Assembly: GCF_020524355.2 (NCBI RefSeq)
Contig: NZ_CP129019.1
Location: 372,001-436,000 of the forward strand
Origin: Mesobacillus subterraneus
GTDB lineage: Bacteria > Bacillota > Bacilli > Bacillales > Cytobacillaceae
Length of the DNA stretch: 64,000 nt
Direction: 5' to 3'
The notes under the pieces: model-generated
Seen by the model: the letters and a program-made list of their open reading frames with translations, nothing else
What the model was told of the DNA's origin: nothing
Database searches by the model: none
Position numbers and translations under genes: made by a program
In this document: positions 54,189 through 63,673 of the stretch, in pieces
Numbering within the stretch: the first letter of the stretch is position 1
Layout of the letters: every line of letters starts with the position of its first letter

Positions 54189-55358
54189 ATGAAAGCAATG
54201 ACGTCTAAAGAAGTAACTACAAAAGTATTCAATAAAGAATCATTCTTCATCTTAGATGTACGTAACGAGAGCGACTTCAGCGACTGGAAAATCGAAGGCG
54301 AAAACTTCGAATACCTGAATGTTCCTTACTTCGATCTTCTTGACGGAGTGGAAGAAATCCTAGATCAAGTACCAACTGATAAAGAAGTTCTTGTTGTCTG
54401 TGCAAAAGAAGGTTCATCAGTAATGGTTGCTGAAATGCTTGAAGAAGCAGGCCGTGAAGTATCTTACCTTCAAGGCGGAATGAAAGCATGGAGCGAACAC
54501 CTTGAGCCAGTCAAGGTTGGCGATCTTAAAGATGGAGGAGCCATGTACCAGTTCGTCCGTATCGGTAAAGGCTGCCTATCTTACGCAGTTGTTTCAAACG
54601 GTGAAGCTGCTTTGATCGATGCTACAAGAATGACTGATGTGTATCTTGATTTCGCTAAAGAACATGGCGTTCAAATCAAGCACGTATTTGATACTCACCT
54701 GCACGCAGACCACATTTCCGGCGGCAGAAAAATCGCAGAAGCAACAGGTGCCACTTATTGGCTGCCACCGAAAGACGCTGATGAGGTTACATTCAGCTAT
54801 CAGCCACTAGAAGATGGCAACCTTGTAAAAATCGGTGAAACAAACATCGACATCAATGCACTTTACACTCCAGGCCATACAATCGGTTCTACATCCTTTG
54901 TGGTAGATGAAAAATATCTTCTTTCTGGGGATATACTATTCATTGACTCAATTGGACGCCCTGACCTGGCTGGTAAAGCAGAAGACTGGGTAGCAGACCT
55001 GAGAAACTCTCTTTATACTCGTTACAAGCAGCTTTCTGATGAGCTCGTCGTTCTTCCTGCACACTTCATGATCATCGACGAGTTAAACGAAGATGGCAGC
55101 GTATCTGAAAAATTAGGTACACTATTCGCGAAAAACCACGGATTGAACATTGAAGACGAAGCTGAGTTCAGAAAACTGGTCACTGAGAATCTGCCACCGC
55201 AGCCGAATGCATACCAGGAGATTCGTGAAACAAACATGGGTAAAATCAACCCGGACGATGAAAAGCAAAGAGAAATGGGAAATCGGGCCAAACCGCTGTG
55301 CGGTAAGATAATTCAATTAGGAAAACATTACTTTTTTAACAACCAAGGAGGATTTTAA
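54189..55358 (+). CDS. yrkH: rhodanese-metallo-beta-lactamase persulfide dioxygenase candidate (YrkH)
   Basis: 389 residues as read. Rhodanese-like domain (about 1-105, Cys71 in VVCAKEGSS) and ETHE1/CstB-like domain with His170-x-His172-x-Asp174-His175, TPGHTIGST and SGDILFIDS. Expected to oxidise persulfides, using iron. The C-terminal 25 or so residues are probably misread: one extra G in ATGGGAAAT (55,277-55,279) changes [10 protein letters not shown], as in the paralogue at 39 kb, into a longer tail. With two G the stop would be at 55,309-55,311. Confidence 0.88.
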   Translation: MKAMTSKEVTTKVFNKESFFILDVRNESDFSDWKIEGENFEYLNVPYFDLLDGVEEILDQVPTDKEVLVVCAKEGSSVMVAEMLEEAGREVSYLQGGMKAWSEHLEPVKVGDLKDGGAMYQFVRIGKGCLSYAVVSNGEAALIDATRMTDVYLDFAKEHGVQIKHVFDTHLHADHISGGRKIAEATGATYWLPPKDADEVTFSYQPLEDGNLVKIGETNIDINALYTPGHTIGSTSFVVDEKYLLSGDILFIDSIGRPDLAGKAEDWVADLRNSLYTRYKQLSDELVVLPAHFMIIDELNEDGSVSEKLGTLFAKNHGLNIEDEAEFRKLVTENLPPQPNAYQEIRETNMGKINPDDEKQREMGNRAKPLCGKIIQLGKHYFFNNQGGF

Positions 55359-55359
55359 C

Positions 55360-55587
55360 ATGAATGTAGCAAAAGTATTAGACGCAAAAGGACTGGCTTG
55401 TCCAATGCCAATCGTCAAAACGAAGAAGGCAATCACTGACCTTCAATCTGGAGAAGTATTAGAAATCCATACAACTGACAAAGGCGCTGTAAAAGATTTG
55501 GCGGCTTGGGCACAATCCACTGGCAATGAACTTCTGAATCACGAAGAAGAAAACGGTGTGTTCAAGTTCTGGATGAAGAAAGCGTAA
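55360..55587 (+). CDS. yrkI: TusA-family sulfur carrier (YrkI)
   Basis: 75 residues, single TusA domain with Cys in [17 protein letters not shown] (about 14). Carrier of sulfane sulfur in the same operon. Strong AAGGAGG before ATG. Confidence 0.93.
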   Translation: MNVAKVLDAKGLACPMPIVKTKKAITDLQSGEVLEIHTTDKGAVKDLAAWAQSTGNELLNHEEENGVFKFWMKKA

Positions 55588-55589
55588 TT

Positions 55590-55622
55590 GAAAAAGGGGG
55601 AGTTTGTCTCCCTTTTCTTTTG
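55590..55622 (+). terminator. possible attenuating terminator
   Basis: GAAAAAGGGGGAG and CTCCCTTTTC arms followed by TTTTGGTTTTT, between yrkI and yrkJ. Confidence 0.6.
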
Positions 55623-55683
55623 GTTTTTAATAGATTTTTATTATTCCTTAACCAACAAAGTTTTTTTATAAGGAGGAAGCCTA

Positions 55684-56460
55684 ATGGATTTGACTTTTCT
55701 TATCGTCATATTTTTAATTGGTTTTATCGGGTCTTATATTTCCGGGATGGTTGGAATCGGCGGTTCAATCATTAAGTATCCAATGCTATTATATATACCG
55801 CCATTGTTCGGCATCGCGGCATTCAGTGCCCATGAGGTTTCAGGTATCAGTGCGGTCCAGGTATTCTTCGCCACTATCGGCGGTGTCTGGGCATACCGTA
55901 AGGGCGGGTACTTAAACAAGACATTGATCATTTATATGGGTTCAGCAATCCTTGTTGGTTCATTGATCGGAAGCTACGGATCCCGCTTCATGTCTGAAGG
56001 CGGCATCAACCTTGTTTACGGTATCCTTGCCTTGATTGCAGCTGTTATGATGTTTATTCCGAAAAAGGGCGTAGATGATATTCCGCTAGACCAGGTAACT
56101 TTCAATAAATGGCTTGCAGCATTCTTCGCATTTATTGTTGGGATTGGAGCAGGTATCGTAGGTGCAGCTGGTGCATTCCTGCTCGTACCAATCATGCTAG
56201 TTGTGTTGAAAATCCCTACTCGAATGACAATAGCAACATCACTTGCCATTACATTCATTTCTTCAATTGGATCCACAGTAGGTAAACTTGCCACGGGACA
56301 GGTAGAATTCTGGCCAGCATTGATCATGGTTGTAGCGAGTCTAATCGCATCACCACTCGGTGCCAATGCAGGTAAGAAAGTAAATACGAAGATCCTTCAG
56401 TACATTCTTGCAGTATTGATTTTGGGTACTGCGATTAAGATTTGGATGGATATCCTGTAG
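55684..56460 (+). CDS. yrkJ: TauE/SafE-family sulfite/sulfur exporter (YrkJ)
   Basis: 258 residues, about eight membrane helices, with the TauE/SafE repeats [24 protein letters not shown] and [23 protein letters not shown]. Probably exports sulfite, thiosulfate or a related sulfur oxyanion made by YrkH. Last gene of the operon; AAGGAGG upstream. Confidence 0.9.
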   Translation: MDLTFLIVIFLIGFIGSYISGMVGIGGSIIKYPMLLYIPPLFGIAAFSAHEVSGISAVQVFFATIGGVWAYRKGGYLNKTLIIYMGSAILVGSLIGSYGSRFMSEGGINLVYGILALIAAVMMFIPKKGVDDIPLDQVTFNKWLAAFFAFIVGIGAGIVGAAGAFLLVPIMLVVLKIPTRMTIATSLAITFISSIGSTVGKLATGQVEFWPALIMVVASLIASPLGANAGKKVNTKILQYILAVLILGTAIKIWMDIL

Positions 56461-56468
56461 GATATATT

Positions 56469-56506
56469 TAAACAAGACTTCGCTCCTGCGAAGTCTTGTT
56501 TTTTTA
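56469..56506 (+). terminator. rho-independent terminator
   Basis: AACAAGACTTCGC/GCGAAGTCTTGTT perfect stem and seven T. Confidence 0.95.
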
Positions 56507-56555
56507 GATAAAAGGTAGGAAGTCTATAGCTGTCAAGAAAACATCGTTATTGTGA

Positions 56556-56834
56556 CAGGTTTCAATTGAAGAGCCTAATCATGTGGCATACAATGAAGCA
56601 ACAGGCTATGTTCCTGTGCTCGTATTGCTGGCTAAATATCCTGACGGTGATGAGCCGGTTGGTGACATGCCAGGACAAGTGCCTGCCGAGTACCACACAG
56701 GTTCTTACTACTTCTGGAAGGGCTATGGTGCAACACCGGCTGATTCTGGTATTCACGTAACGGACATCAAGGAAAACGAAGATGGCTCAATCACAGCTAA
56801 GTTCTTCTATAACTTTAATTCTAGTATGAAGTAA
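56556..56834 (+). pseudogene. C-terminal fragment of an unidentified protein
   Basis: An open frame without a normal start codon reads QVSIEEPNHVAYNEATGYVP and continues to PAEYHTGSYYFWKGYGATPADSG and a C-terminus ...ITAKFFYNFNSSMK. Composition looks like true protein. A GTG at 56583 could start an 83-residue product but has no ribosome site. A terminator follows. Perhaps the remnant of a gene truncated by deletion; I do not recognise it. Confidence 0.4.
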
Positions 56835-56839
56835 ATACG

Positions 56840-56880
56840 AAAAAACTGAGCAAGGATTACATTCCCGCTCAGTTTTTTTC
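56840..56880. terminator. bidirectional terminator
   Basis: AAAAAACTGAGC and GCTCAGTTTTTTT arms; overlaps the end of the minus-strand lipid kinase. Confidence 0.88.
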
Positions 56881-57766
56881 ATTTTTAAAAGGAACAAAAA
56901 CATCAACATGTCCAGGTAGGACTTTGGCATTGAAAGGCAATGGATCGCCTTCTTCACCGTCGATGTTCACCACATGCTGTTTGTCAGAAGTTACCTTAAG
57001 GAAGGAGGTCCGGATATATTCAACTTCTTCACTTTCCTCCAATTCACCCTTCAGAAGCGATGGGATGAGTGACGCGATTTTCGGGACGGACATCTTCTTG
57101 ATTATAAAAGCATGGAACTTTCCATCATTCACGCTTGCTTCGGGGGGCCAGATCTTCAAACCCGCCGACAGAATTCGTGAGGGAGGCGATCAACAGGAAC
57201 GTATGCCCTTCCCATCTACCGTTTTCGTGTTCGACACATAAATCGATTGCCTCTCCATGTAAGAAAGATTTTGCCCCTTCCATAAAGTAAGCAAGCGAAC
57301 CAAGTCTGGTTTTTAGTTCAGGGCTTACATTGTAAGAAGCTTCTGCAAGGGCCCCTAATGCTATAACATTGGCGAAATAATTCTCATTGATTTTACCTAT
57401 ATCCACAGGCTTGAGGTTTTGCTCAGCCAGAATTGAAATGGCTTTATAGGGATCAAGCGGAATACTGAGTGCCCTGGCAAAATCATTGACCGTTCCGAGT
57501 GGGATGATGCCGAGAGCAGGCCGGTGGGCTTGTTCGGCAAGTCCATTAATGGCCTCGTTGATTGTCCCGTCTCCCCCCATTGCAATGACCGCATCGTATA
57601 AACCAATGCAGGCCTCAGTAGCAAATGCAGAAGCGTCGCCTTCTTTCTCGGTTCTCCGTATATCGATAACATCGTACCTATCCTGTAAGGTTTCCTCTAT
57701 TTTTTCAGCGTAGTCAGTCGCTTTTTCTTTTCCTGACGATGGATTTAATATAATCATGGCTTTCAT
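56869..57766 (-). pseudogene. diacylglycerol/lipid kinase family protein, frameshifted
   Basis: From ATG 57766 (GGGAGG upstream): DAGK catalytic domain with LNPSSGK, the nucleotide-binding GGDGTINEAINGL and PLGTVNDFARAL; then the frame breaks in a run of six C (plus-strand G6 at 57,138-57,143). The downstream frame continues EASVNDGKFHAFIIKKMSV to 56,869. Five C would join them as LAPEASVNDGKF. About 300 residues when repaired, as in YtlR/BmrU-type kinases. A homopolymer error is likely. Confidence 0.86.
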
Positions 57767-57802
57767 CCCGCTAACCTCCCAAAAAAAATGTTTGCAAAAC
57801 AT

Positions 57803-58070
57803 TTAAAACTAACAATATCAACCCTATTATTTACCTTTAAATGAATGGCTATAAACCGCGAGCGCTGGAGTGAAAGTCATCCTTATGCCCAAAATGAAAA
57901 ACAAAGAAAAACAGCGATTCAGTAAGAGAAACGAAGATTTGTCATCAATATTGGATTAAATTGAATAAAATGAGTCATTTTTGGCTTCCTTTTCGTGTTT
58001 ACAATGGAATGCCGCAGGAGTATGATTACAACAGTTTCAGATTTCTGAACGAAAATTTAATGAGTTTCAT
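57803..58070. other. intergenic region before the c-di-AMP riboswitch
   Basis: No supported gene. The ktrB operon promoter should lie here; TTTACA near 57,997 may be a -35 element, but I see no clear -10 partner. Confidence 0.35.
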
Positions 58071-58076
58071 ATTTCT

Positions 58077-58235
58077 AAATCGCTGAATCCGATTGGAGCG
58101 GGGGAACCAACTTTGTGGAGGCAATCCACTTGGGGTGAGGCCTAATATTAGGCGGGGCTATTCTGAGCCCTAATCCGACAGCTAACTCCGTAAGCGTTGC
58201 AGAAGAGGAAGATGAAGCTTGTGCGACGAGAATTT
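58077..58235 (+). promoter_or_regulatory. c-di-AMP riboswitch (ydaO-yuaA leader)
   Basis: Shows the conserved blocks of the ydaO/yuaA RNA in order: AAATCGCTGAATCCGAT, GGAGCGGGGGAACC, GGGGTGAGGCC, CCGACAGCTAACTCCGTAAGCG and AGAAGAGGAAGATG. In B. subtilis the same class precedes ktrAB; high c-di-AMP shuts off K+ uptake genes. Here it stands before ktrB-ktrA, in agreement. Confidence 0.95.
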
Positions 58236-58248
58236 TGATAAGTCCACA

Positions 58249-58284
58249 AGGCTGCAATCTTTTAGCCTCTGGGGGCTTTTTTGT
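58249..58284 (+). terminator. riboswitch expression-platform terminator
   Basis: AGCC/GGCT hairpin with TCTGGG loop and TTTTTT at 58,264-58,282; an upstream AAGGCT (58,249) could compete for AGCCT as an antiterminator. Confidence 0.7.
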
Positions 58285-58394
58285 TTTGCTGTATTTTAGA
58301 TATGTCGCCTATTTTAAAATTCCAGTATGAACAAAATCCCTGAATAGAAATATTAGACGCATAATTCCTCATACTAAGGAAAGAAGGAAGGATC

Positions 58395-59735
58395 ATGCGC
58401 AGGAAAATATTTTTTAGGCTGGACCCACCGAAAGTTCTTGTCTTTGGGTTTGGAGCAATTATTTTCTTAGGGACACTGTTGCTGTCATTGCCATCTTCAA
58501 CAGTAAATGGGAAAGGACTTCCGTTTTTGGATGCATTGTTTACTGCAACCTCCGCAACATGTGTAACAGGGCTTGTCGTAGTTGACACCGGTGATACCTT
58601 CACAAGATTCGGGGAAATGGTCATCCTTTCGATGATTCAGATTGGCGGATTGGGTTTCATGAGTTTCGCCACTTTATTTGCATTTATTTTAGGAAAAAGA
58701 ATTTCATTTAAAGAAAGGCTGATCATCCAGGAATCATTGAATAACGCGACTGTAGAAGGGATTGTCAGGCTTGTCAAACGAATCTTTCTTTTTACAGCGG
58801 TGATCGAGATTGCTGGTGGAATCATTCTTTCACTGAGGTTTTCACAGGAAATGGCTGCAGGAGAAGCGATTTATTTTGGTTTTTTTCATGCCATTTCTAA
58901 TTTTAATAATGCTGGATTTGATTTGATGGGTGGATTCAACGGGCTCACTGCCTATGCTGAAGACCCGATTATCAATCTCACCATGATTGCTCTTATTAGT
59001 TTAGGAGGGATTGGGTTCATCGTCATGAATGAGCTGTTTGAATATCGAAGCACGAAAAGAATTTCCCTGCATACAAAAATCGTCTTATTTGTATCGGGAG
59101 TTCTGGTATTCGGAGGAGCTCTCCTGATTTTCATTCTTGAATTTAACAACCCATCCACCTTGAAGCCGTTAACAATGACTGGTAATATATTTGGTGCAAT
59201 TTATCAGGCTGTCACCCCAAGGACAGCGGGATCCAATACATTGAATATTCCGGACCTGAAGCAATCGACCTTGTTTTTCATTATTTTCCTGATGTTTGTT
59301 GGGGCGTCTCCAGGATCGACAGGCGGCGGGATTAAAACAACGACATTTGCCGTCTTGATCGGTGCAGTCAAGTCACAAATTCGCGGCAGGGAGGATGTCA
59401 CTTTTTTTGGCAGAAGAATGGAGCATAGCATCATTTCCAAATCATTGACGGTTACAATGATTGCGCTTTTTTTAGTGATTTTAATTACAATGATGCTGAC
59501 CATCACTGAACCAGGAAAAGATTTTTTGATGATATTCTTTGAGACAGTCTCAGCCTTTTCAACAGTAGGACTTTCAATGGGCTTGACGCCAGAACTGTCA
59601 TCATACGGAAAAATATTAATAACGATTACCATGTTCGCGGGCAGAGTTGGTCCGCTAACACTGGCATTTGCAGTAGCGAAAAGAAGAAAAGAGGATCATT
59701 ATCGATATCCGGCTGGGAAAGTGATGATTGGGTAG
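58395..59735 (+). CDS. ktrB: K+ transporter membrane subunit KtrB
   Basis: 446 residues, TrkH/KtrB superfamily with four pore repeats: TATSATCVTGLVV, SNFNNAGFDL, AVTPRTAGSN and SAFSTVGLSMG; the glycine filter residues are visible. Also GASPGSTGGGIKTTT, the gate region. Imports K+ with KtrA. Preceded by AAGGAAGGA; ktrA begins 13 bp after its stop. Confidence 0.95.
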   Translation: MRRKIFFRLDPPKVLVFGFGAIIFLGTLLLSLPSSTVNGKGLPFLDALFTATSATCVTGLVVVDTGDTFTRFGEMVILSMIQIGGLGFMSFATLFAFILGKRISFKERLIIQESLNNATVEGIVRLVKRIFLFTAVIEIAGGIILSLRFSQEMAAGEAIYFGFFHAISNFNNAGFDLMGGFNGLTAYAEDPIINLTMIALISLGGIGFIVMNELFEYRSTKRISLHTKIVLFVSGVLVFGGALLIFILEFNNPSTLKPLTMTGNIFGAIYQAVTPRTAGSNTLNIPDLKQSTLFFIIFLMFVGASPGSTGGGIKTTTFAVLIGAVKSQIRGREDVTFFGRRMEHSIISKSLTVTMIALFLVILITMMLTITEPGKDFLMIFFETVSAFSTVGLSMGLTPELSSYGKILITITMFAGRVGPLTLAFAVAKRRKEDHYRYPAGKVMIG

Positions 59736-59748
59736 GAGGATGTTTTTT

Positions 59749-60405
59749 ATGGCAAAGCAATACGCAGTAATCGGCATGGGCCGTTTCGGATCAAGTGTAG
59801 CGACGACTTTATACAATGAAGGAGTCGAAGTGTTGGGGATTGATAAAAGTGAACAACATATTGAGGACTACAAAGAACATGTCACTCATGCAGTAATCGG
59901 TGACTCAACGGATGAGCAAACATTGAAGGCAGTAGGGATAAGGAACTTTGATACTGTCATTGTAGCGATTGGGGATGACATTCAGGCTAGTATCCTCACG
60001 GTACTTATTTTAAAAGAGATGGGAGTTGCCAATGTCGTTGCCAAGGCTCTTAACAAACACCATGCGCAAGTATTGTTCAAGGTAGGAGCCGACAAGGTCA
60101 TTTTCCCGGAAAGGGATATGGGGGAGAGAGTCGCCCATCAGCTGATGGCATCACCAAATGTTTTGAACTTTATCGAGCTCTCCGATGATTACAGTATTGA
60201 GGAAATAAAGCTTCCTATGAGCATGGCTGGAAAAAATTTGATTGAAATCAATCTGCGTGCTAAATACAATATCACAGTAATTGGCGTTAAAACTGCCAAC
60301 AAGGTCGACATCTCTCCAGATCCTGAGAAAACGCTGAGAGCAGAGGATATCTTGATTGTACTTGGCGAAAATGGCGACTTGAACAGGTTTACGAAAATTA
60401 AATAA
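59749..60405 (+). CDS. ktrA: K+ transporter regulatory subunit KtrA
   Basis: 218 residues from ATG 59749 (TAGGAGG upstream). RCK domain: N-terminal Rossmann fold with GMGRFGSSVATTLYNEG and a C-terminal RCK_C domain, which in KtrA/KtrC binds c-di-AMP. The system may therefore be controlled by c-di-AMP at both RNA and protein level (inference). Confidence 0.94.
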   Translation: MAKQYAVIGMGRFGSSVATTLYNEGVEVLGIDKSEQHIEDYKEHVTHAVIGDSTDEQTLKAVGIRNFDTVIVAIGDDIQASILTVLILKEMGVANVVAKALNKHHAQVLFKVGADKVIFPERDMGERVAHQLMASPNVLNFIELSDDYSIEEIKLPMSMAGKNLIEINLRAKYNITVIGVKTANKVDISPDPEKTLRAEDILIVLGENGDLNRFTKIK

Positions 60406-60409
60406 TGAA

Positions 60410-60446
60410 AAATCGAAGCAGGCTGTTTTGCACAGTCTGCTTTTTC
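60410..60446 (+). terminator. rho-independent terminator
   Basis: AAGCAGGCTG/CAGTCTGCTT stem followed by TTTT, after ktrA. Confidence 0.82.
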
Positions 60447-60562
60447 TATCCTTGAGTAGTGAGAAAATTAACAAAAGATAGACTTTCTGTATACCCGTAA
60501 ACAATAAATGGCTATGGTCGATGAAATACATATAAATGATGAAAAGGGAGCATGACATCTAG

Positions 60563-61543
60563 ATGAAACCAATTATGAATATGCTTGTAATCTTATTATT
60601 ACTGATTGGCACCCTTGCTGGGTGTGCAAACTCGGAACGGAAAGTGAAAGAAAGGGTCAATATCGGCATAATGTTGTCTGACGTCGGACTTGGAGACCAA
60701 TCTTTCAGTGATTCGGCTTTTGCCGGACTGGTAAAAGCGAGAGACGAGCTTGATATTCTATTTGATTATAGAGAACTTCAGTCTGTAGGTACTTATGAAA
60801 AAGGGTTCACTGAGCTAGTAGAAGAAGGAAATGATATTGTCATCGGGTTGGGCTTCATGGTTCTTGAGGATCTGGAGAAAGTAGCTGAAAAATATCCTGA
60901 ACAGCAATTTATCCTGGTTGATTCTGTATCACAATTGGATAACATCACCTCCATTACTTTTAAAGAAGAACAAGGCAGTTTCCTCGCGGGTGCCTTGGCT
61001 GGAATGGCGTCAAAATCAAATGTCGTTGGATTTGTAGGCGGAGCGGATGTTCCGCTGATCCGCAAGTTTAAAGCTGGATTTGAACAGGGAGTAAAGGCTG
61101 TGAATCCGGAAGCAGTGGTCAAAATTGCATACGCAAATGATTTTGGCAACGCAGAGCTTGGAGGAAAGATTGCTTCAGGAATGATTGAGGAAGGTGCGGA
61201 TGTTCTATATGCTGCGGCAGGTTTTACGGGTGTCGGTGTATTGAAGGAAGCACAATCCAAGAAAAAGTTTGCTATTGGTGTGGATAGTGACCAGTACTTT
61301 TTTGCCGAAAAAGCCATCATTACCTCGATGCTGAAAAATGTCGATGTCGCGCTTTATGAAACAGTCAAGGAGTTTCAGACGGAAAGTAAGCTTAAAGCAA
61401 AGCAAATCGAATTAGGCATAAATGAAAAAGGTGTCGGGCTTGCGCCTATCAGGGTGATCAAGCTGACGCCAGAACAGGAAAAAAGCTTAAAAGACCTGGA
61501 AGCTAAACTATCAAGAAATGAGCTTTCAATACAGCTAGATTAA
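60563..61543 (+). CDS. BMP-family (Med/PnrA-like) binding lipoprotein
   Basis: 326 residues. Lipoprotein signal peptide (LLIGTLAGCANS, Cys about 21) and a basic membrane lipoprotein (BMP) fold with GLGDQSFSDSAFAGL, GSFLAGALAGMASKSNVVGFVGG and GVGVLKEAQ. BMP proteins usually bind nucleosides for ABC importers. No permease or ATPase gene follows; instead a chemoreceptor gene begins 24 bp later, so it may act as a sensor subunit. Confidence 0.9.
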   Translation: MKPIMNMLVILLLLIGTLAGCANSERKVKERVNIGIMLSDVGLGDQSFSDSAFAGLVKARDELDILFDYRELQSVGTYEKGFTELVEEGNDIVIGLGFMVLEDLEKVAEKYPEQQFILVDSVSQLDNITSITFKEEQGSFLAGALAGMASKSNVVGFVGGADVPLIRKFKAGFEQGVKAVNPEAVVKIAYANDFGNAELGGKIASGMIEEGADVLYAAAGFTGVGVLKEAQSKKKFAIGVDSDQYFFAEKAIITSMLKNVDVALYETVKEFQTESKLKAKQIELGINEKGVGLAPIRVIKLTPEQEKSLKDLEAKLSRNELSIQLD

Positions 61544-61567
61544 CAAGGTGCAACTGGGGGAGCCGAC

Positions 61568-63223
61568 ATGACAATAAAAAAGAAATTACTACTTAACTTA
61601 TTACTTGCGATTGGGTTATCGATTGTGATGATCTCATTCATTATCTACAGGATGCTGATGGTCCAGGCATCCAACCAGGATTACGTACAGGTCCTGCTGA
61701 CAGTGCAGAATCTTCAGTCCGAAACATCTGCTGCGAAGCAATCCCTGAGCAATTTTTCGTTCAACCCTACCGAAGGGAACAGGCAGGATGCTTTGACAAA
61801 AATGGAGAATACTTCCCAAATTTTCACGAACGCCAAAGGTTTGATTCAACAGGATGATAGCAAAAATGTTTTAAACAAGGCTTTTGAAAAGTTCACTGCC
61901 TTGGAAAGTGAAGCTAAAAAAGCACTTGATGAGAATAATAGTGCGGAAGTGAAGCGCCAGTCCCTGCGCATTGAAGGAATCCTGAATGATCTTCACCTGT
62001 TGAATATACAGGTCAATGATTATTACGATTTGATGCAAGAGGACCTGGATAATCAGATCCAATTCATTATATTGTCGGCAATCATAGGCAGCATTCTGCT
62101 TGTGTTAGTTGCCGGAGGAATCGGAATCAGGCTGACTAGTTCGATCACCAAGCCATTGAAGCAGATTGCTATAAATGCACAGGAAATCGCCAAAGGAAAC
62201 TTGATGATTAAAAAAATTTCTTATAAACATAATGATGAACTGGGAACTTTGAATGAGTCGTTTGATCTGATGGCTGCACAATTGACAACCTTGCTGCAAA
62301 AGGTGAATATGGCGAGCAAGGAAGTAGAGCATTTTGCAGAAGGAATTGAGCAGGAAAATATCGCATTGACCGAAATCTCCAATCAAGTCGCTGTCTCAAC
62401 GGATGAGCTGTCTGCAGGGGCACAAACCGTTTCAGAAGATTTGCAGCAATCAGTCGAACTGATAGAAGATATGGATAAAGAAATTATGCTTAACCTGGAC
62501 CATACCCAGGAATCGTCTTCTTACAGCTTGGAAGCTGTGCAAGCAATTGGCGAAGGAAGAAGGGCTATCGAAGGACAAAAAGCCTTGATTTCGGAAAACA
62601 AGGACGCCTCCCATTCGATCCAGTCGGCAACAGACCAATTTGTAGGCTATGCAGCAAAAATTGAAGATATGACCGCCTCCGTTTCGGCAATCGCTGCTCA
62701 AACGAATTTGCTCGCTTTAAACGCTGCGATCGAAGCAGCAAGGGCAGGTGAGGCAGGAAAAGGTTTCGCGGTAGTCGCCGCAGAGGTCAGAAAGCTGGCG
62801 GAAGAATCCAACACTGCCACAACACAAATCTTCGACATGGTCAACCAGTTGAAAAGCGGTCTCGCTGAGATTGGGGAGGCAGTGAAAAGAGGCGTTACCA
62901 TCGCAGACTGGCAGATGGAGTCAATGAATGTAACGATGAGTGCATTTGGAAATATCGAGTCAAAGGTAACCGGCATTTCTGAAAAAATCACCCAGCTTGT
63001 CGAAGGTATGGAGGCATCTAAAGAACTGGGTGCCAGGGTCCTTCATAATGTCGAATCCATCAGTGCGGTCGTCGAAGAAACAGCAGCAGGAAGCGAAGAA
63101 ATCTCTGCTTCCACCACTGAACAATTATCGGCGTTTGACAACCTATCGAAAAAGGTTACTGACTTGAGAAAGCTGACAAATGAGTTGAATGATTCTGTTT
63201 CTGTTTTTAAGTTTAATAGATAA
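61568..63223 (+). CDS. methyl-accepting chemotaxis protein
   Basis: 551 residues. Membrane helix (about 10-30), a helical external domain of about 130 residues (four-helix bundle type), second helix (about 167-190), HAMP (192-245) and a signalling domain with the hairpin tip [40 protein letters not shown]. Downstream of and probably co-transcribed with the BMP lipoprotein gene. AACTGGGGGAG before ATG. Confidence 0.95.
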   Translation: MTIKKKLLLNLLLAIGLSIVMISFIIYRMLMVQASNQDYVQVLLTVQNLQSETSAAKQSLSNFSFNPTEGNRQDALTKMENTSQIFTNAKGLIQQDDSKNVLNKAFEKFTALESEAKKALDENNSAEVKRQSLRIEGILNDLHLLNIQVNDYYDLMQEDLDNQIQFIILSAIIGSILLVLVAGGIGIRLTSSITKPLKQIAINAQEIAKGNLMIKKISYKHNDELGTLNESFDLMAAQLTTLLQKVNMASKEVEHFAEGIEQENIALTEISNQVAVSTDELSAGAQTVSEDLQQSVELIEDMDKEIMLNLDHTQESSSYSLEAVQAIGEGRRAIEGQKALISENKDASHSIQSATDQFVGYAAKIEDMTASVSAIAAQTNLLALNAAIEAARAGEAGKGFAVVAAEVRKLAEESNTATTQIFDMVNQLKSGLAEIGEAVKRGVTIADWQMESMNVTMSAFGNIESKVTGISEKITQLVEGMEASKELGARVLHNVESISAVVEETAAGSEEISASTTEQLSAFDNLSKKVTDLRKLTNELNDSVSVFKFNR

Positions 63224-63230
63224 TTTAGAG

Positions 63231-63264
63231 AGTATCATAGCCTTAGGGCTATGGTACTTTTTTT
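63231..63264 (+). terminator. rho-independent terminator
   Basis: AGTATCATAGCC/GGCTATGGTACT arms with TTAG loop, then seven T. Confidence 0.92.
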
Positions 63265-63317
63265 ATCCGACGTGCTGGTTACTCAATCAGAGGAAGTGTT
63301 TTTACCTGCAAAAATGC

Positions 63318-63475
63318 GACTTGGTCGAATTAATTGGGTATGTGGTCGAATTATTTGAAAAAGTGGTCGAATTAATTCAAAATGTGGTCGGAATATGTGT
63401 AAATGTGGTCGAATTAATTACAAATGTGGTCAAAATAACTTAAAATGTGGTCGGGAAAATTAAAAATTCGCCAAT
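63318..63475. repeat. tandem array, 21-bp period (GTGGTCGAATTAATT)
   Basis: TGGTC or TGGT begins at 63322, 63343, 63364, 63385, 63406, 63427 and 63448, an exact 21-bp step; the rest of each unit is variable and A/T-rich. It ends with one TTCGCCAATAA, the word of the array at 27,776. No protein is supported here. Confidence 0.9.
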
Positions 63476-63673
63476 AAGTCAAGGGACGAGGAGAATTTTC
63501 ACTGATCTGAACCTTTTAAAGGGGAAGATGTAAATTAGTGTGGCAATCGACCTGCAAATTAATATGAATTTGACATGCAGTATCGAATATAGGAGTCTAT
63601 AATAAAATTAAAGCAATAAGATTTATAGAAAGAGACCGCTTTAGGCACCAATAACCAAAGAGAAGGTGAAGTT
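63476..63673 (+). other. intergenic region upstream of the chromate transporter
   Basis: About 200 bp, A/T-rich; AGAAGGTGA at 63,661-63,669 is the ribosome site of the next gene. No other feature seen. Confidence 0.4.

Noticed and set aside
6141..63475. Regular arrays as CRISPR
   Set aside because: Spacers are not unique sequences of 30-40 bp, units are too short or almost wholly repeated, and no cas gene is nearby.
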